Assembly: GCA_027494055.1 (NCBI GenBank) | Contig: JAOSJO010000002.1 | Location: 1 to 64,000, forward strand | Direction of reading: 5' to 3' | DNA length: 64,000 nucleotides | Source of the DNA: Anaerolineae bacterium | GTDB lineage: Bacteria; Chloroflexota; Anaerolineae; Aggregatilineales; JAFGMM01 | Part shown: positions 20,517 to 29,687 of the stretch, piece by piece | Layout: the number at the start of each line of letters is the position of its first letter | Position numbering within the stretch: the first letter of the stretch is position 1 | The notes under the pieces: generated by a model | The model's input: only the letters and a program-made list of their open reading frames with translations | Database searches by the model: none | Told to the model about the DNA's origin: nothing | Made by a program: the position numbers and the translations under genes

Positions 20517-21369
20517 CTGCGCCTCCTAGCGTAGCCACAGCGATCAACCCCGCGCGCCGCCACGTGCCAGGGCCGTCGGGGAGGATTTCCAGGTCGTACC
20601 GCTCGCACAGGTCGAGAAACGCCGTGTAGGCGTCGGCGTCCGCGCGCAGCGCCTCGACCGCGTCCATGCCGCACAGGTTCGCCAGCGTGCCCAGACCGCC
20701 GCACCGCAACACGCGCATCCCCGCGCCTTCCAGGAGGGCGCGCAGTTCGCCAGGGAGGAACGCTTTGTGCACGCCCAGGTAATCCTGCGTCCCCCCTTTG
20801 CTGAAGTGCAGGTTGTCCGGGAACTGGTCCTGACGCCACGCGCCCCGGTCGAACATCGCATACACCGCTGGGAGCAGCCGCCCGCACACCTTCGCGCTCT
20901 GCTCCACCCACCCGGCGATCAAGCTCGCGCGGTGCGAGACGGAGAGGATCAGCATCCTGCCGGTCACGCGGCACGCCTCCCGGATCGCCTGCTCCGCCAT
21001 CTCGCCGCAGAAAGACACCGCGCCGTCCATGTTCAGCACCAGGTCGAACGCGCGGTCCGGGAAAGGCAGGGCCACCGCGTTCGCCTGGACAAACCGCAGC
21101 CCGCCCGCGTCGCCGGCCTTCGCCCGCGCGCTGTCGAGCATGGCCGGCGAGAAGTCCACGTGCGTGACCGCATACCCGCGCCGCGCGAGCGGGATCGAGA
21201 ACGCGCCCGTCGCGCCGCCGACCTCCAGAATCGACGCCACGCCGCCCAGGCGACGCGCGATCTCGCGCCAGCGCAGCGCGCGGTTGACCGCCTCATCCAG
21301 GAAGTCTACTTCCTCGTTGGGCGCTTTCGCGTCCCACCAGGCGCGCTCCCGCCTGAAATCGACCGGCAT
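20497..21369 (-). CDS. Class I SAM-dependent methyltransferase
   Basis: A 290-residue methyltransferase with motif I ILEVGGATGAFSIPLARRG, an acidic residue after the next strand (THVDFSPAML) and the late motif region RAFDLVLNMDGAVSF. These fix the Rossmann-type fold and cofactor. The middle part (DNLHFSKGGTQDYLGVHKAF) resembles small-molecule methyltransferases of the UbiE/COQ5 group, but no substrate can be named. It sits between a DsrE-like protein and a membrane protein in the pth-mfd run. Confidence 0.8.
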   Translation of the reverse strand: MPVDFRRERAWWDAKAPNEEVDFLDEAVNRALRWREIARRLGGVASILEVGGATGAFSIPLARRGYAVTHVDFSPAMLDSARAKAGDAGGLRFVQANAVALPFPDRAFDLVLNMDGAVSFCGEMAEQAIREACRVTGRMLILSVSHRASLIAGWVEQSAKVCGRLLPAVYAMFDRGAWRQDQFPDNLHFSKGGTQDYLGVHKAFLPGELRALLEGAGMRVLRCGGLGTLANLCGMDAVEALRADADAYTAFLDLCERYDLEILPDGPGTWRRAGLIAVATLGGAGAPQNH

Positions 21370-21377
21370 TCAGGCCC

Positions 21378-21731
21378 CTATATCGTAATGACCTTGTCCG
21401 CACGCCACTGCGCGTCGATGATGTCTGGCATGCCGCCGACAATGCCGACCCGCAGTTTATCGTTCAGGTCGAGGTGGTCCAGGCACGTCTGGCACACGAT
21501 GAGGTGGACGCCCTTCGCTTCGAGCGCGCGGAGGTGGTCGAGCACGGGCGACCCCTCACAGACCAGCCGCACGCCGTCGGTGTAGAAGCAGATCGCCGCC
21601 GGGAGCAGGTCATGCGCTGCCAGCAGGCCGAAGTACTTATCCGCCGCGATGTGCTGGAGGTCGACGGTAGACTTGCCCATGCCGTCGTTGCTGACCAGGA
21701 TCACTGTCACAGGTTGGTTCGGAGCATTCAT
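21378..21731 (-). CDS. DsrE/DsrF-like protein, similar to the YedF C-terminal domain
   Basis: A 117-residue protein of the DsrE fold. The stretch LVCEGSPVLDHLRALEAKG followed by VHLIVCQTCLDHLDLNDKLR matches the C-terminal half of YedF-type proteins, including the CxxC pair (Cys80, Cys83); another Cys is at 58. DsrE-family proteins handle persulfides or act as sulfur or selenium relays. The TusA-like N-terminal domain of YedF is absent. It lies 4 bases after pth and 8 bases before the methyltransferase, so it is clearly part of an operon. Confidence 0.75.
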   Translation of the reverse strand: MNAPNQPVTVILVSNDGMGKSTVDLQHIAADKYFGLLAAHDLLPAAICFYTDGVRLVCEGSPVLDHLRALEAKGVHLIVCQTCLDHLDLNDKLRVGIVGGMPDIIDAQWRADKVITI

Positions 21732-21735
21732 GGTT

Positions 21736-22432
21736 TCAGTTCTCTCCCTGGCGCGGCGCTCCGTGGCGACGGTGATAGGTCCGCGCCTTTGACGTTATTC
21801 TTGATTGAATCTTTTCCTCTTCGGCTTCGGCGGCATCGTTCGCTGCATCGTCAGGCTGCTCGCCCGGCCCGTTGTGGCGCGTCATCGCGACCTCGATGCC
21901 CTCCGCAAGCCAGGTCTCAAGGGCGCTGACCGCGCGCCACCGCACCTCCTCCACCACCGGCAACGCCTCCGCGTCAAACGGGCGCAGGACGTAGGCCGCG
22001 GGATCCATGCGGCCCGGCGGGCGTCCGATGCCGATGCGCAGGCGCGGATAGGCGTTGCTGCCCAGCCGCTGGATGATGTCGTGCATTCCCTTGTGCCCGC
22101 CCGCGCCGCCGCCTCTTGCGCAACCGGACCACACCGAGCGGCAGGTCCAGGTCGTCGAAGACGACCATCAGGCGCTCAAGCGGTATCTGGTAGAAGCGCA
22201 CCAGGCCGGCCACGCTCAGCCCGCTGCGGTTCATGAAGGTCTGCGGCTTGGCGAGCAGCACCCTCTGGCCGGCAATCACGCCATCGGTGACCAGGGCCTG
22301 GCTCTGCACGCGCGCGAAAGTCAGCTCGTGCGCACGCGCGACCTCGTCCACACACATAAAGCCGACGTTGTGCCGGGTGTTGGCGTACTCCCTGTCTGGG
22401 TTGCCCAGACCGACGATCAGAAAGCGCTCCAC
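21736..22432 (-). CDS. pth: Peptidyl-tRNA hydrolase (frameshift)
   Basis: Bacterial Pth, which releases tRNA from dropped-off peptidyl-tRNA. Visible motifs are IVGLGNPDREYANTRHNVGF with the catalytic His, KPQTFMNRSG, and VVFDDLDLPLGVVRLRK. After one shift at about 22110-22117 the frame resumes with GGAGGHKGMHDIIQRLG and RIGIGRPPG. The corrected protein is about 232 residues, slightly long because of an acidic tail (AANDAAEAEEEKIQ). Pth and Mfd are genomic neighbours in many bacteria; here three genes lie between them. Confidence 0.9.
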
Positions 22433-22476
22433 TACCTGCCTGCTCGATCTCGAACGCGCCGCTAAACCAGAAGCCG

Positions 22477-23181
22477 TTACTGTATCCCACGCCGGATGTT
22501 ATCCCACACCCGGCGCAGCCACGGGCGGACGACAGGCCGCACCGCCAGCCACAGCGCCAGCAGCGCAAAGGCGGCCAGCGCAACATACAGGCCGTTCAGG
22601 CACGCCGCCTGAATCTCGGCGCTCGTAATCCAGGCGTCGCCCTGGTCTGTGCGGCCCGGCGGCGCGCTCGCGCCGGCGGCGGCGCGCGGCGTGACGCTCG
22701 GCGGCTGCTGGATCAACGGCGTGGGCGACGGGCCGGGCGTCGGCGTGAGCGTGGTGCGCGCGGCGGTCGGTTGCGGCAGCGCGGTCGGGACGGCGGTGGG
22801 CTGCGTGTTGTTGAGCTGCACGTCGTCAACCACCGCGTCGAACGTCGCGCCGTCGCGGAGGACGACGCGCAGCCGCAGCCGGTACACACCGTCCGGCAGG
22901 CCGGCGGTGGTGTCCCACACGCCGAGGACGCCCTCGGTCACCTGCTGGCTGACCGGCTCCTGAATCGGGACCCAGTCGTCCGGCTGGTCGGCGGTGGCGA
23001 CCTCAAGCTGGTAACGCCTGAACTCCGGGTGGGAGGCCGTCCCGACGATCTGCACCTCGCCAAAGACCGTCTCGCCGGGCGCGGGGCTGGTGATGACCGC
23101 CTCGCCATCCTGCGCCGTCGCGACGCCGAGCGCGCTGGCCGCGGCCAGCGCCAGCAGCGCCAAGATCAACCTGCCGCGCAT
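22477..23181 (-). CDS. Secreted Ig-like protein with C-terminal membrane anchor
   Basis: A 234-residue protein with a signal peptide ending at VATAQDGEA. An Ig-like domain covers about residues 25-125 (VITSPAPGETVFGEVQIVG; GVYRLRLRVVLRDG). A Thr/Pro-rich linker follows, then one membrane helix (LYVALAAFALLALWLAVRPV) and a basic cytoplasmic tail. It is probably a cell-surface protein anchored from the C-terminus. It is 44 bases upstream of pth and could lead that operon. No named family. Confidence 0.65.
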   Translation of the reverse strand: MRGRLILALLALAAASALGVATAQDGEAVITSPAPGETVFGEVQIVGTASHPEFRRYQLEVATADQPDDWVPIQEPVSQQVTEGVLGVWDTTAGLPDGVYRLRLRVVLRDGATFDAVVDDVQLNNTQPTAVPTALPQPTAARTTLTPTPGPSPTPLIQQPPSVTPRAAAGASAPPGRTDQGDAWITSAEIQAACLNGLYVALAAFALLALWLAVRPVVRPWLRRVWDNIRRGIQ

Positions 23182-23398
23182 CGCTCCCCTGCCTTCTCGC
23201 GGCCTGCAACGGGCCGAGAACGTGACATCCGATTGAGTCTAGCAGCCAGAGTCGGGTCACGCAAGTCTGATAGCAGAATCGGCGGGGTGAGGGGAAACGG
23301 CTGAAACCGCCGCTAAAATGGGCACAAAAATCGGACTGTTATGGTACAATTTCTCCGTGCGACCGTATCCGGCAATTCACGCAAGAGGAGATGACAGG

Positions 23399-24262
23399 TT
23401 GGCAGCAGAGCACTTCGACGGACTCCCCACCGACGCTGACGTGGCCTTCTACCGCGAAAACGGCTACTGGCTGGGACCCAAAATCCTTTCAGACGACGCG
23501 CTTGCGGCGCTGCTTGAGCACCAATGGCGCGTGATCAAGGGCAAGTACGAGTCGGGCCGCCCGCCGACCGGGCGCAACATCGAACCGGACGTCCCGGTGG
23601 ACCGGCTCGTGAAGATCGATAACAGTTACTGGTGCGATGCGACCATCGCCAGGCTGGCGGTGAACCCCATCATCGGCGCGATGGCCGCGCGGCTGACCGG
23701 GGCGAAGGCGATCCGCCTGTGGCACGACCAGTTGCTCTACAAGCCGCCGCAGACGGGCGGCGCGGGCGTGGTGGGATGGCACCAGGATTACCACTACTGG
23801 CAATGCGCCGCGCCGGCCGAGATGATCACGGCGTGGGTGGCGCTGACCGACGTGGATGAAAGCAACGGCTGTATGGAGGTCGTGCCCGGCAGCCACCGCT
23901 GGGGGTTGCAGCCGGAGGGCGACTTCTTCAACCAGGACCTTGAGGCGCTGCAACAGCGCATCGAAGCCACGTCGGGTCGGGCGCTGGAAACCGCGCCCTG
24001 CATCCTGCCGGCAGGCGCGGTGAGCTTCCACCACTGTCTGACGTTCCACGGGAGCCGGCCCAACCTCAGCGACAGGCCCCGGCGCTCCTTCGCCATCCAC
24101 CTGATGCCCGACGGCACGCGCTACCGCGCCGGCACGCCGTCCGAGGCGCACAACTGCGTGGCGCTGCTCAGCGGCAAGGATGGCGACCCCTTCGCCGGGC
24201 CATACTTCCCGGTGCTCTACCGTGAGGGCGGCGACGGCAACCCGTGGGAGGTCACGGCCTGA
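23399..24262 (+). CDS. Phytanoyl-CoA dioxygenase family protein
   Basis: A 287-residue non-haem iron, 2-oxoglutarate-dependent oxygenase of the PhyH family. The metal triad is visible as His128-x-Asp130 in GWHQDYHYW and a distal His217 in LTFHGSRPNLSD, with arginines in RPRRSFAIHLMP for the co-substrate. Bacterial members hydroxylate many small molecules, so the substrate is open. The open frame extends to 23318, but the TTG at 23399, with AGGAG nine bases upstream, gives a better start. It is divergent from the Ig-like gene. Confidence 0.82.
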   Translation: MAAEHFDGLPTDADVAFYRENGYWLGPKILSDDALAALLEHQWRVIKGKYESGRPPTGRNIEPDVPVDRLVKIDNSYWCDATIARLAVNPIIGAMAARLTGAKAIRLWHDQLLYKPPQTGGAGVVGWHQDYHYWQCAAPAEMITAWVALTDVDESNGCMEVVPGSHRWGLQPEGDFFNQDLEALQQRIEATSGRALETAPCILPAGAVSFHHCLTFHGSRPNLSDRPRRSFAIHLMPDGTRYRAGTPSEAHNCVALLSGKDGDPFAGPYFPVLYREGGDGNPWEVTA

Positions 24263-24314
24263 GGGGGGGCCCGAGGGCGCATTCGAGGCGCGACCGTTCG
24301 CCGTACCCTCCCGT

Positions 24315-24342
24315 GTAGGGGCAAGGCATGCCTTGCCCCTAC
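24315..24342. repeat. Perfect 28-base extragenic palindrome
   Basis: GTAGGGGCAAGGCA followed directly by its exact complement. A GTAGGGGC-type palindrome like this is a familiar extragenic repeat in several bacterial phyla including Chloroflexota (recalled, not searched). It lies 53 bases after the PhyH gene. Confidence 0.7.
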
Positions 24343-24529
24343 CTCCCACATGTGGGGATTGAAGCATGAGAAGGGGTTGTCCGCATTTCTGTTGAAGTGC
24401 ATGAGTCGGCGGCTAATCCACAGAACCGCCGAGTCAGGCCGGAGATTGGCCCGCGACTTCAATCGCGAGGTCTGGAGAGAAAATCGCCTCCAATTCCGCA
24501 TGCACCCGGCCCGCCGGCCCGATTCGCGC

Positions 24530-24558
24530 TTGACACGCCGGGCGTTCTCTGCTACCAT
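24530..24558 (+). promoter_or_regulatory. Promoter of the trpS-trpB transcript
   Basis: A perfect TTGACA at 24530-24535, a 17-base spacer and TACCAT at 24553-24558. It lies about 40 bases upstream of the T-box stem I. Confidence 0.75.
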
Positions 24559-24587
24559 TCTGGCCGGAAATCGATACACACAAAGAC

Positions 24588-24912
24588 GTTGAACCGGAAG
24601 AGTAAGCGTCCAGGCGGCGTTCAGAGAGCTGCCGGGAGCTGTGAAGGCGGTACGTGACGCGGACGCTGAATGGGCCGGGGAGTTGCACGGGCAAACGCGC
24701 ACGCGCCAGTAGTCCGCGCCGGAGACGCCACCGTTATCAGGGCCGAGGCGATACGCTCTCACCAGGGCGCGTCGCTGCAAGAGTGAGGCTGGCTCAACCC
24801 CTTCCCGCCGTCACCCGGCGGGTTTTTGTTCGCGGGCGGAGCGGCCTAAGCAGGGTGGCACCACGGGCAAAAGCGCTCGTCCCTACAGAGGGACGGGCGT
24901 TTCTTTTTGGAC
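24588..24912 (+). ncRNA. Tryptophan-specific T-box riboswitch leader
   Basis: A T-box leader reading tRNA-Trp charging. Stem I is closed by GCGTCC (24606-24611) pairing with GGACGC (24661-24666). An AGTA (24601-24604) faces a GAA just before the specifier, as in the loop E motif. The specifier triplet is TGG at 24671-24673, the Trp codon. The stem I apical motifs (AGAGAG, then GGGAGCTGTGAAGGCGG) are present. The T-box sequence AGGGTGGCACCACGG is at 24852-24866, with TGGC able to pair with a GCCA acceptor end. A terminator follows. Uncharged tRNA-Trp should stabilise the antiterminator and switch on trpS and trpB2. Confidence 0.9.
24874..24908 (+). terminator. T-box-controlled intrinsic terminator
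   Basis: An 11-pair stem (CGCTCGTCCCT / AGGGACGGGCG, one G-U pair) with an ACAG loop, followed by TTTCTTTTT. It competes with the antiterminator of the T-box. Confidence 0.85.
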
Positions 24913-24952
24913 AGGAAACAGGGCAACCTAACGCACACAAGGAGCGCACGCC

Positions 24953-26029
<1,077 letters not shown>

Positions 26030-26093
26030 ATCGGCGCCGCCGACACGTTTTGTACCGGTTATGCAGTCCCCAAAGGAGGAGGGAACAGACCAA

Positions 26094-27468
26094 TGGCCGA
26101 GCACACCAAGTATCTGCTGACCGAAGACGAGATGCCCAGGGCGTGGTACAACCTTGCCGCCGACCTCCCGCCCGACATCCCCCGCCGCCGCTGCTGCACC
26201 CGGCGACCAAACAGCCGGTGACGCCTGACTTCCTGCACGCGCTGTTCCCGATGGCGCTCATCATGCAGGCCGTGAGCAGGGAGCGGTTCATTGAAATCCC
26301 GGAGCCGGTGCTGGAGGTCTACAGGCAATGGCGGCCCAGCCCGCTCTATCGCGCCCGCCGCCTGGAGAAGGCGCTCGACACGCCGGCGCGCATCTACTAC
26401 AAGTACGAAGGCGTCAGCCCGGTCGGCAGCCACAAGCCCAACACCGCCGTCGCGCAGGTCTATTACGCCAAGGAAGAGGGCATCAGGAAGTTCACAACCG
26501 AGACCGGCGCGGGTCAGTGGGGCAGCGCGCTGGCGATGGCGTGCAACTTCTTCGGCATGGCGTGCCAGGTGTTCATGGTGCGCGTGAGTTACCAGCAGAA
26601 ACCGTTCCGCCGCTCGATCATGAAGTTATTCGGCGCGGACGTGGTCGCCAGCCCGTCGAACCTCACTGACTACGGGCAGTCGCTCCTGGCCGAGAACCCC
26701 GACCACCCCGGCAGCCTGGGCATCGCCATCAGCGAGGCGGTGGAAGCCGCCGTCAAGGACCCGGAGGCGATGTACAGCCTCGGCAGCGTGGTCGATTTCG
26801 TGTTGCTGCACCAGACCATCATCGGCGAGGAAGCGCTGCGCCAGTTCGAGAAGGCGGACGATTACCCCGATGTGGTGATCGGGTGCGCCGGCGGCGGGTC
26901 GAACTTCGCCGGCACCAGCTTCCCGTTCATGCGCGGGCGGCTCACCGAGGGCAAGCCGACGCGCTTCATCGCCGCCGAGCCGATGGCCTGCCCCAGCATG
27001 ACCAAGGGCCTTTACGCCTTCGACTATGGCGACAGCGCCGCGACCGCGCCCATCATCAAGATGGACACGCTCGGCCACAAGTTCGTGCCGCCGGGGATCC
27101 ACGCCGGCGGGCTGCGCTATCACGGCATGGCCGCGCTCGTGAGCCTGCTGCATCGCGCCGGCCACATCGAGGCGAGGGCCTACCACCAGGTCCCCGTCTT
27201 CGACGCCGCCGTGACGTTCGCCCGCGCCGAGGGCATCACGGTTGCGCCGGAGACCGCGCACGCGGTCCGGGCCGTCATCGACGAGGCCATTGCGGCGCGC
27301 GAGGCCGGTGAGGCGCGCGTTATCCTATTCAACCTGAGCGGGCACGGCTTCTTTGACCTGGCGGCGTATGACCGGTATTTCGCCGGCGAGCTTGAGGACT
27401 ACGAGTACCCGCAGGAAGCCGTCGAGGCCGCGCTCGCCAGCCTCCCAGAGGTCACGCTCGGCAACTAG
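26094..27468 (+). CDS. trpB: Tryptophan synthase beta chain, TrpB2 type (frameshift)
   Basis: A PLP enzyme that joins indole (or a related substrate) with serine. The long N-terminal extension, [16 protein letters not shown] and [20 protein letters not shown] (PLP lysine in GSHKPN) are typical of TrpB2 rather than the TrpA-dependent TrpB1. [10 protein letters not shown] is the phosphate-binding loop. The ATG at 26094 follows AAAGGAGG. One C is missing from the run at 26179-26183; restoring it turns DIPRRRCC into [14 protein letters not shown] and gives about 458 residues. No trpA is nearby. TrpB2 may salvage indole, and here it is coupled to tRNA-Trp charging. Confidence 0.9.
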
Positions 27469-27519
27469 GCCGCGTCAGGGCCGCGCCCCTGGACAGGCCG
27501 GTTATTTCCTCTCTCTTGT

Positions 27520-27547
27520 GGCAGGCCTCCCTACGGGGAGGCCTGCC
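27520..27547. terminator. Perfect hairpin after trpB
   Basis: GGCAGGCCTCCC, a TACG tetraloop, and the exact complement: 12 pairs in all. UACG is a UNCG-type stable loop. No T-run follows, so it could be a factor-dependent terminator or an extragenic palindrome. It precedes the promoter of the next gene. Confidence 0.5.
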
Positions 27548-27561
27548 CGCGCTGCCCGCTG

Positions 27562-27590
27562 TTGACACCCCTGTGACGAAACTCTATAAT
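27562..27590 (+). promoter_or_regulatory. Consensus sigma-70 promoter
   Basis: Perfect TTGACA (27562-27567), a 17-base spacer and perfect TATAAT (27585-27590). It is the best promoter in the window. Transcription from near 27597 rules out start codons upstream and supports the TTG at 27642 for the next gene. Confidence 0.85.
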
Positions 27591-27641
27591 CCCGAACCGA
27601 TCTCCAGACGCCAGCAGGAAGACCATCAAGAAGGGAAACCG

Positions 27642-29687
27642 TTGCCAGCCACCGCCGCCCCTGAGGCCGCCGAAGCACAGGCACGCCTCCTCGCGAAGAA
27701 CCAAGCAGCCACGGCGCGCAACCTGATCGACCAGGTGCGCCGGTGGACCCACAGCGCCTGGTTCGCATACCTGATGCTCGCGCTGCTTCAGACCAAGGTC
27801 ATCTGGGGCATCTTCAAGTATCGCGACCTGGCCTCCGCCGACTCCGCGATCTATTTCGGAGCGGGCTACCAGTGGTACACCGACCTGATACTCAACCGTA
27901 TGGCAATGCGCTCCCCACTCTACATTGCGTACATGGGCCTTTTCTTTAACATCACGTTCGACGCCCACCTGATTATCGTGCTGCAGCGCGTTATCATTCT
28001 CTTCGTCGTCGCACTCCTGGTGCTCGCCGTCATGCGGCGTCTGCTGCCGCACGGCGTCGCGTGGCTGGTCGCGGCGTGGTGGGCCAGCCTCCCCGTCGTC
28101 ATCGACGTGAGCTACGCCGTCCACCTCTTCGCCTTGATCCCGGTGCTGGTCGCGACGCTGGCGCTCCTCCGCAAGCCCCAGACGCCACGGACGCGGGGCG
28201 TCGCGCTCGGCATCCTGTTCGTGTCGGCGTCCCTGGTGCGGACCGAGATGCTCCTCGCCGCCGGCGGCCTCGCCGTCGCCAGCCTGGGTTGGGAGATCTG
28301 GCGCGCGCGCCGCGCCGGACGCCTGCCGTGGCGTGCGTACCTGTCTGCCTATGGCACGCCGATGGGGGTCGCCGCCGTGATCGTCCTGGCTTTCCTGTCG
28401 CGCCAATCGCCCGACACGGGCTTCAGTGTGGTCGGTCGCCAGGCCGGCGTCTTCTGCCAGACCTACGCGACGGCCTACCGCGAGCGCTACCCCGAGTGGG
28501 GCGGAAACCCCTGGTGGGATTGCAGCGAGATCATGGCGCAGGACTTCGGCGCCCCCCTGCCCACATTCACCGAAGCGCTCCTGGCGAACCCAACGGCGAT
28601 GGCCGAGCACTTCCTGTGGAACCTCCAGCAGATGCCCACCATGGTGCAGATCGGCCTGTTCAACGCGACGTCCAACCCATACAACCCGGACATCCACTAC
28701 CACGAGACAAACTCCCTTGTCGCGCGGAACCTCACCGTCGCCGCCATTGGAGTTTGCGCCGCAGGGCTGTTCCTGCTGGCGCGCCGGCGGCGCGACTGGT
28801 GGCAGCGCTGGCTGCAAGCGCGGGCGTGGGGATGGCTGGCGCTGGCGCTGTTCGCGACCTCCTCGCTGGTCACGATCATCTTCCTCGCCTCCGTGCGCGA
28901 CAAGTATGGCTATACCATCACCATCGCGCTGCTGGCGCTCATCGGGATGGCCTCTTTCGTCATTCTCGACGCCGTCGCCGGGCGCTTCCCACAGTTGAAG
29001 CGCCTTTCGTCATGGATGCCGCTCGTGATGGTCGCGGCGGTCGTGCTCGCGCCCAACCTCCACGCCAACGCCCGGTACACGCGCCCGCGCACGATGCTTG
29101 AGGACTACAGCCGCCTCCTCCCCTTCCAGAGCCTGCTCGCCATTCCTGACGCCAAGCTGCTGGGGCCGAACAGCAGCGTACATTGCTGGTACCTCGCCTA
29201 CGGCGCGTGCAGCGGCCTCTACACCGACTTCCTGGATCGAAAGCCGGCGCTCACCCCGCTGGAGACGTTTCTATACAGGCACGGCATCACGATGGTCTAT
29301 CTCGACGCGAACACCCGCGCACAGCTTGAGGCCGACCCCTCAGCGCAACGGTTCCTGACCACGCCCGAATCAAGCGGCTGGCGGCAGATCGCCTGGGCGG
29401 AACCTCCCGACGGCGCGTGGATGCTCTTCACGCGCGTGGACCACACGACGCAGCTCGCCCTCGGCGACATCCCCGCCGCCGGCCTGGCGGGCGGCGCGCT
29501 GCACGCCACGCCCTACGAGGAGGCGGTCGAGTGGGGCTACTGGCACCCTGAAGATGGGTACATACCGCTGGGATGGGTCTCAGGCGAGGGCGAGATCAAG
29601 GCGGCGGAGGGCGGCCCGCTCACGCCGGGCCAGTTCCGCACCCTGGTCGAGAGTCACGCGACCGAATTGTTCGAAATCAGCAACTAG
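27642..29687 (+). CDS. Polytopic membrane glycosyltransferase-like protein
   Basis: About 681 residues with roughly ten membrane segments (AYLMLALLQTKVIWGIF onward) and a C-terminal soluble part of about 150 residues. The architecture resembles GT-C/GT39 glycosyltransferases; a short acidic region early after helix 1 (LASADSAIYFGAGYQW) is where such enzymes carry a catalytic acidic residue. I cannot assign a sugar. The start is TTG at 27642 with GAAGGGA upstream, just after a consensus promoter. The open frame upstream of the promoter is not coding. It overlaps the histidine kinase gene tail-to-tail by 4 bases. Confidence 0.65.
   Translation: MPATAAPEAAEAQARLLAKNQAATARNLIDQVRRWTHSAWFAYLMLALLQTKVIWGIFKYRDLASADSAIYFGAGYQWYTDLILNRMAMRSPLYIAYMGLFFNITFDAHLIIVLQRVIILFVVALLVLAVMRRLLPHGVAWLVAAWWASLPVVIDVSYAVHLFALIPVLVATLALLRKPQTPRTRGVALGILFVSASLVRTEMLLAAGGLAVASLGWEIWRARRAGRLPWRAYLSAYGTPMGVAAVIVLAFLSRQSPDTGFSVVGRQAGVFCQTYATAYRERYPEWGGNPWWDCSEIMAQDFGAPLPTFTEALLANPTAMAEHFLWNLQQMPTMVQIGLFNATSNPYNPDIHYHETNSLVARNLTVAAIGVCAAGLFLLARRRRDWWQRWLQARAWGWLALALFATSSLVTIIFLASVRDKYGYTITIALLALIGMASFVILDAVAGRFPQLKRLSSWMPLVMVAAVVLAPNLHANARYTRPRTMLEDYSRLLPFQSLLAIPDAKLLGPNSSVHCWYLAYGACSGLYTDFLDRKPALTPLETFLYRHGITMVYLDANTRAQLEADPSAQRFLTTPESSGWRQIAWAEPPDGAWMLFTRVDHTTQLALGDIPAAGLAGGALHATPYEEAVEWGYWHPEDGYIPLGWVSGEGEIKAAEGGPLTPGQFRTLVESHATELFEISN

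Larger units (their letters stand above)
24263..24587. other. Gap between PhyH gene and T-box leader
   Basis: No gene is seen here. It holds a perfect 28-base palindrome (24315-24342), a second 12-base palindrome CCCACATGTGGG at 24345-24356, a moderately AT-richer stretch, and the trp promoter at 24530-24558. Confidence 0.6.
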
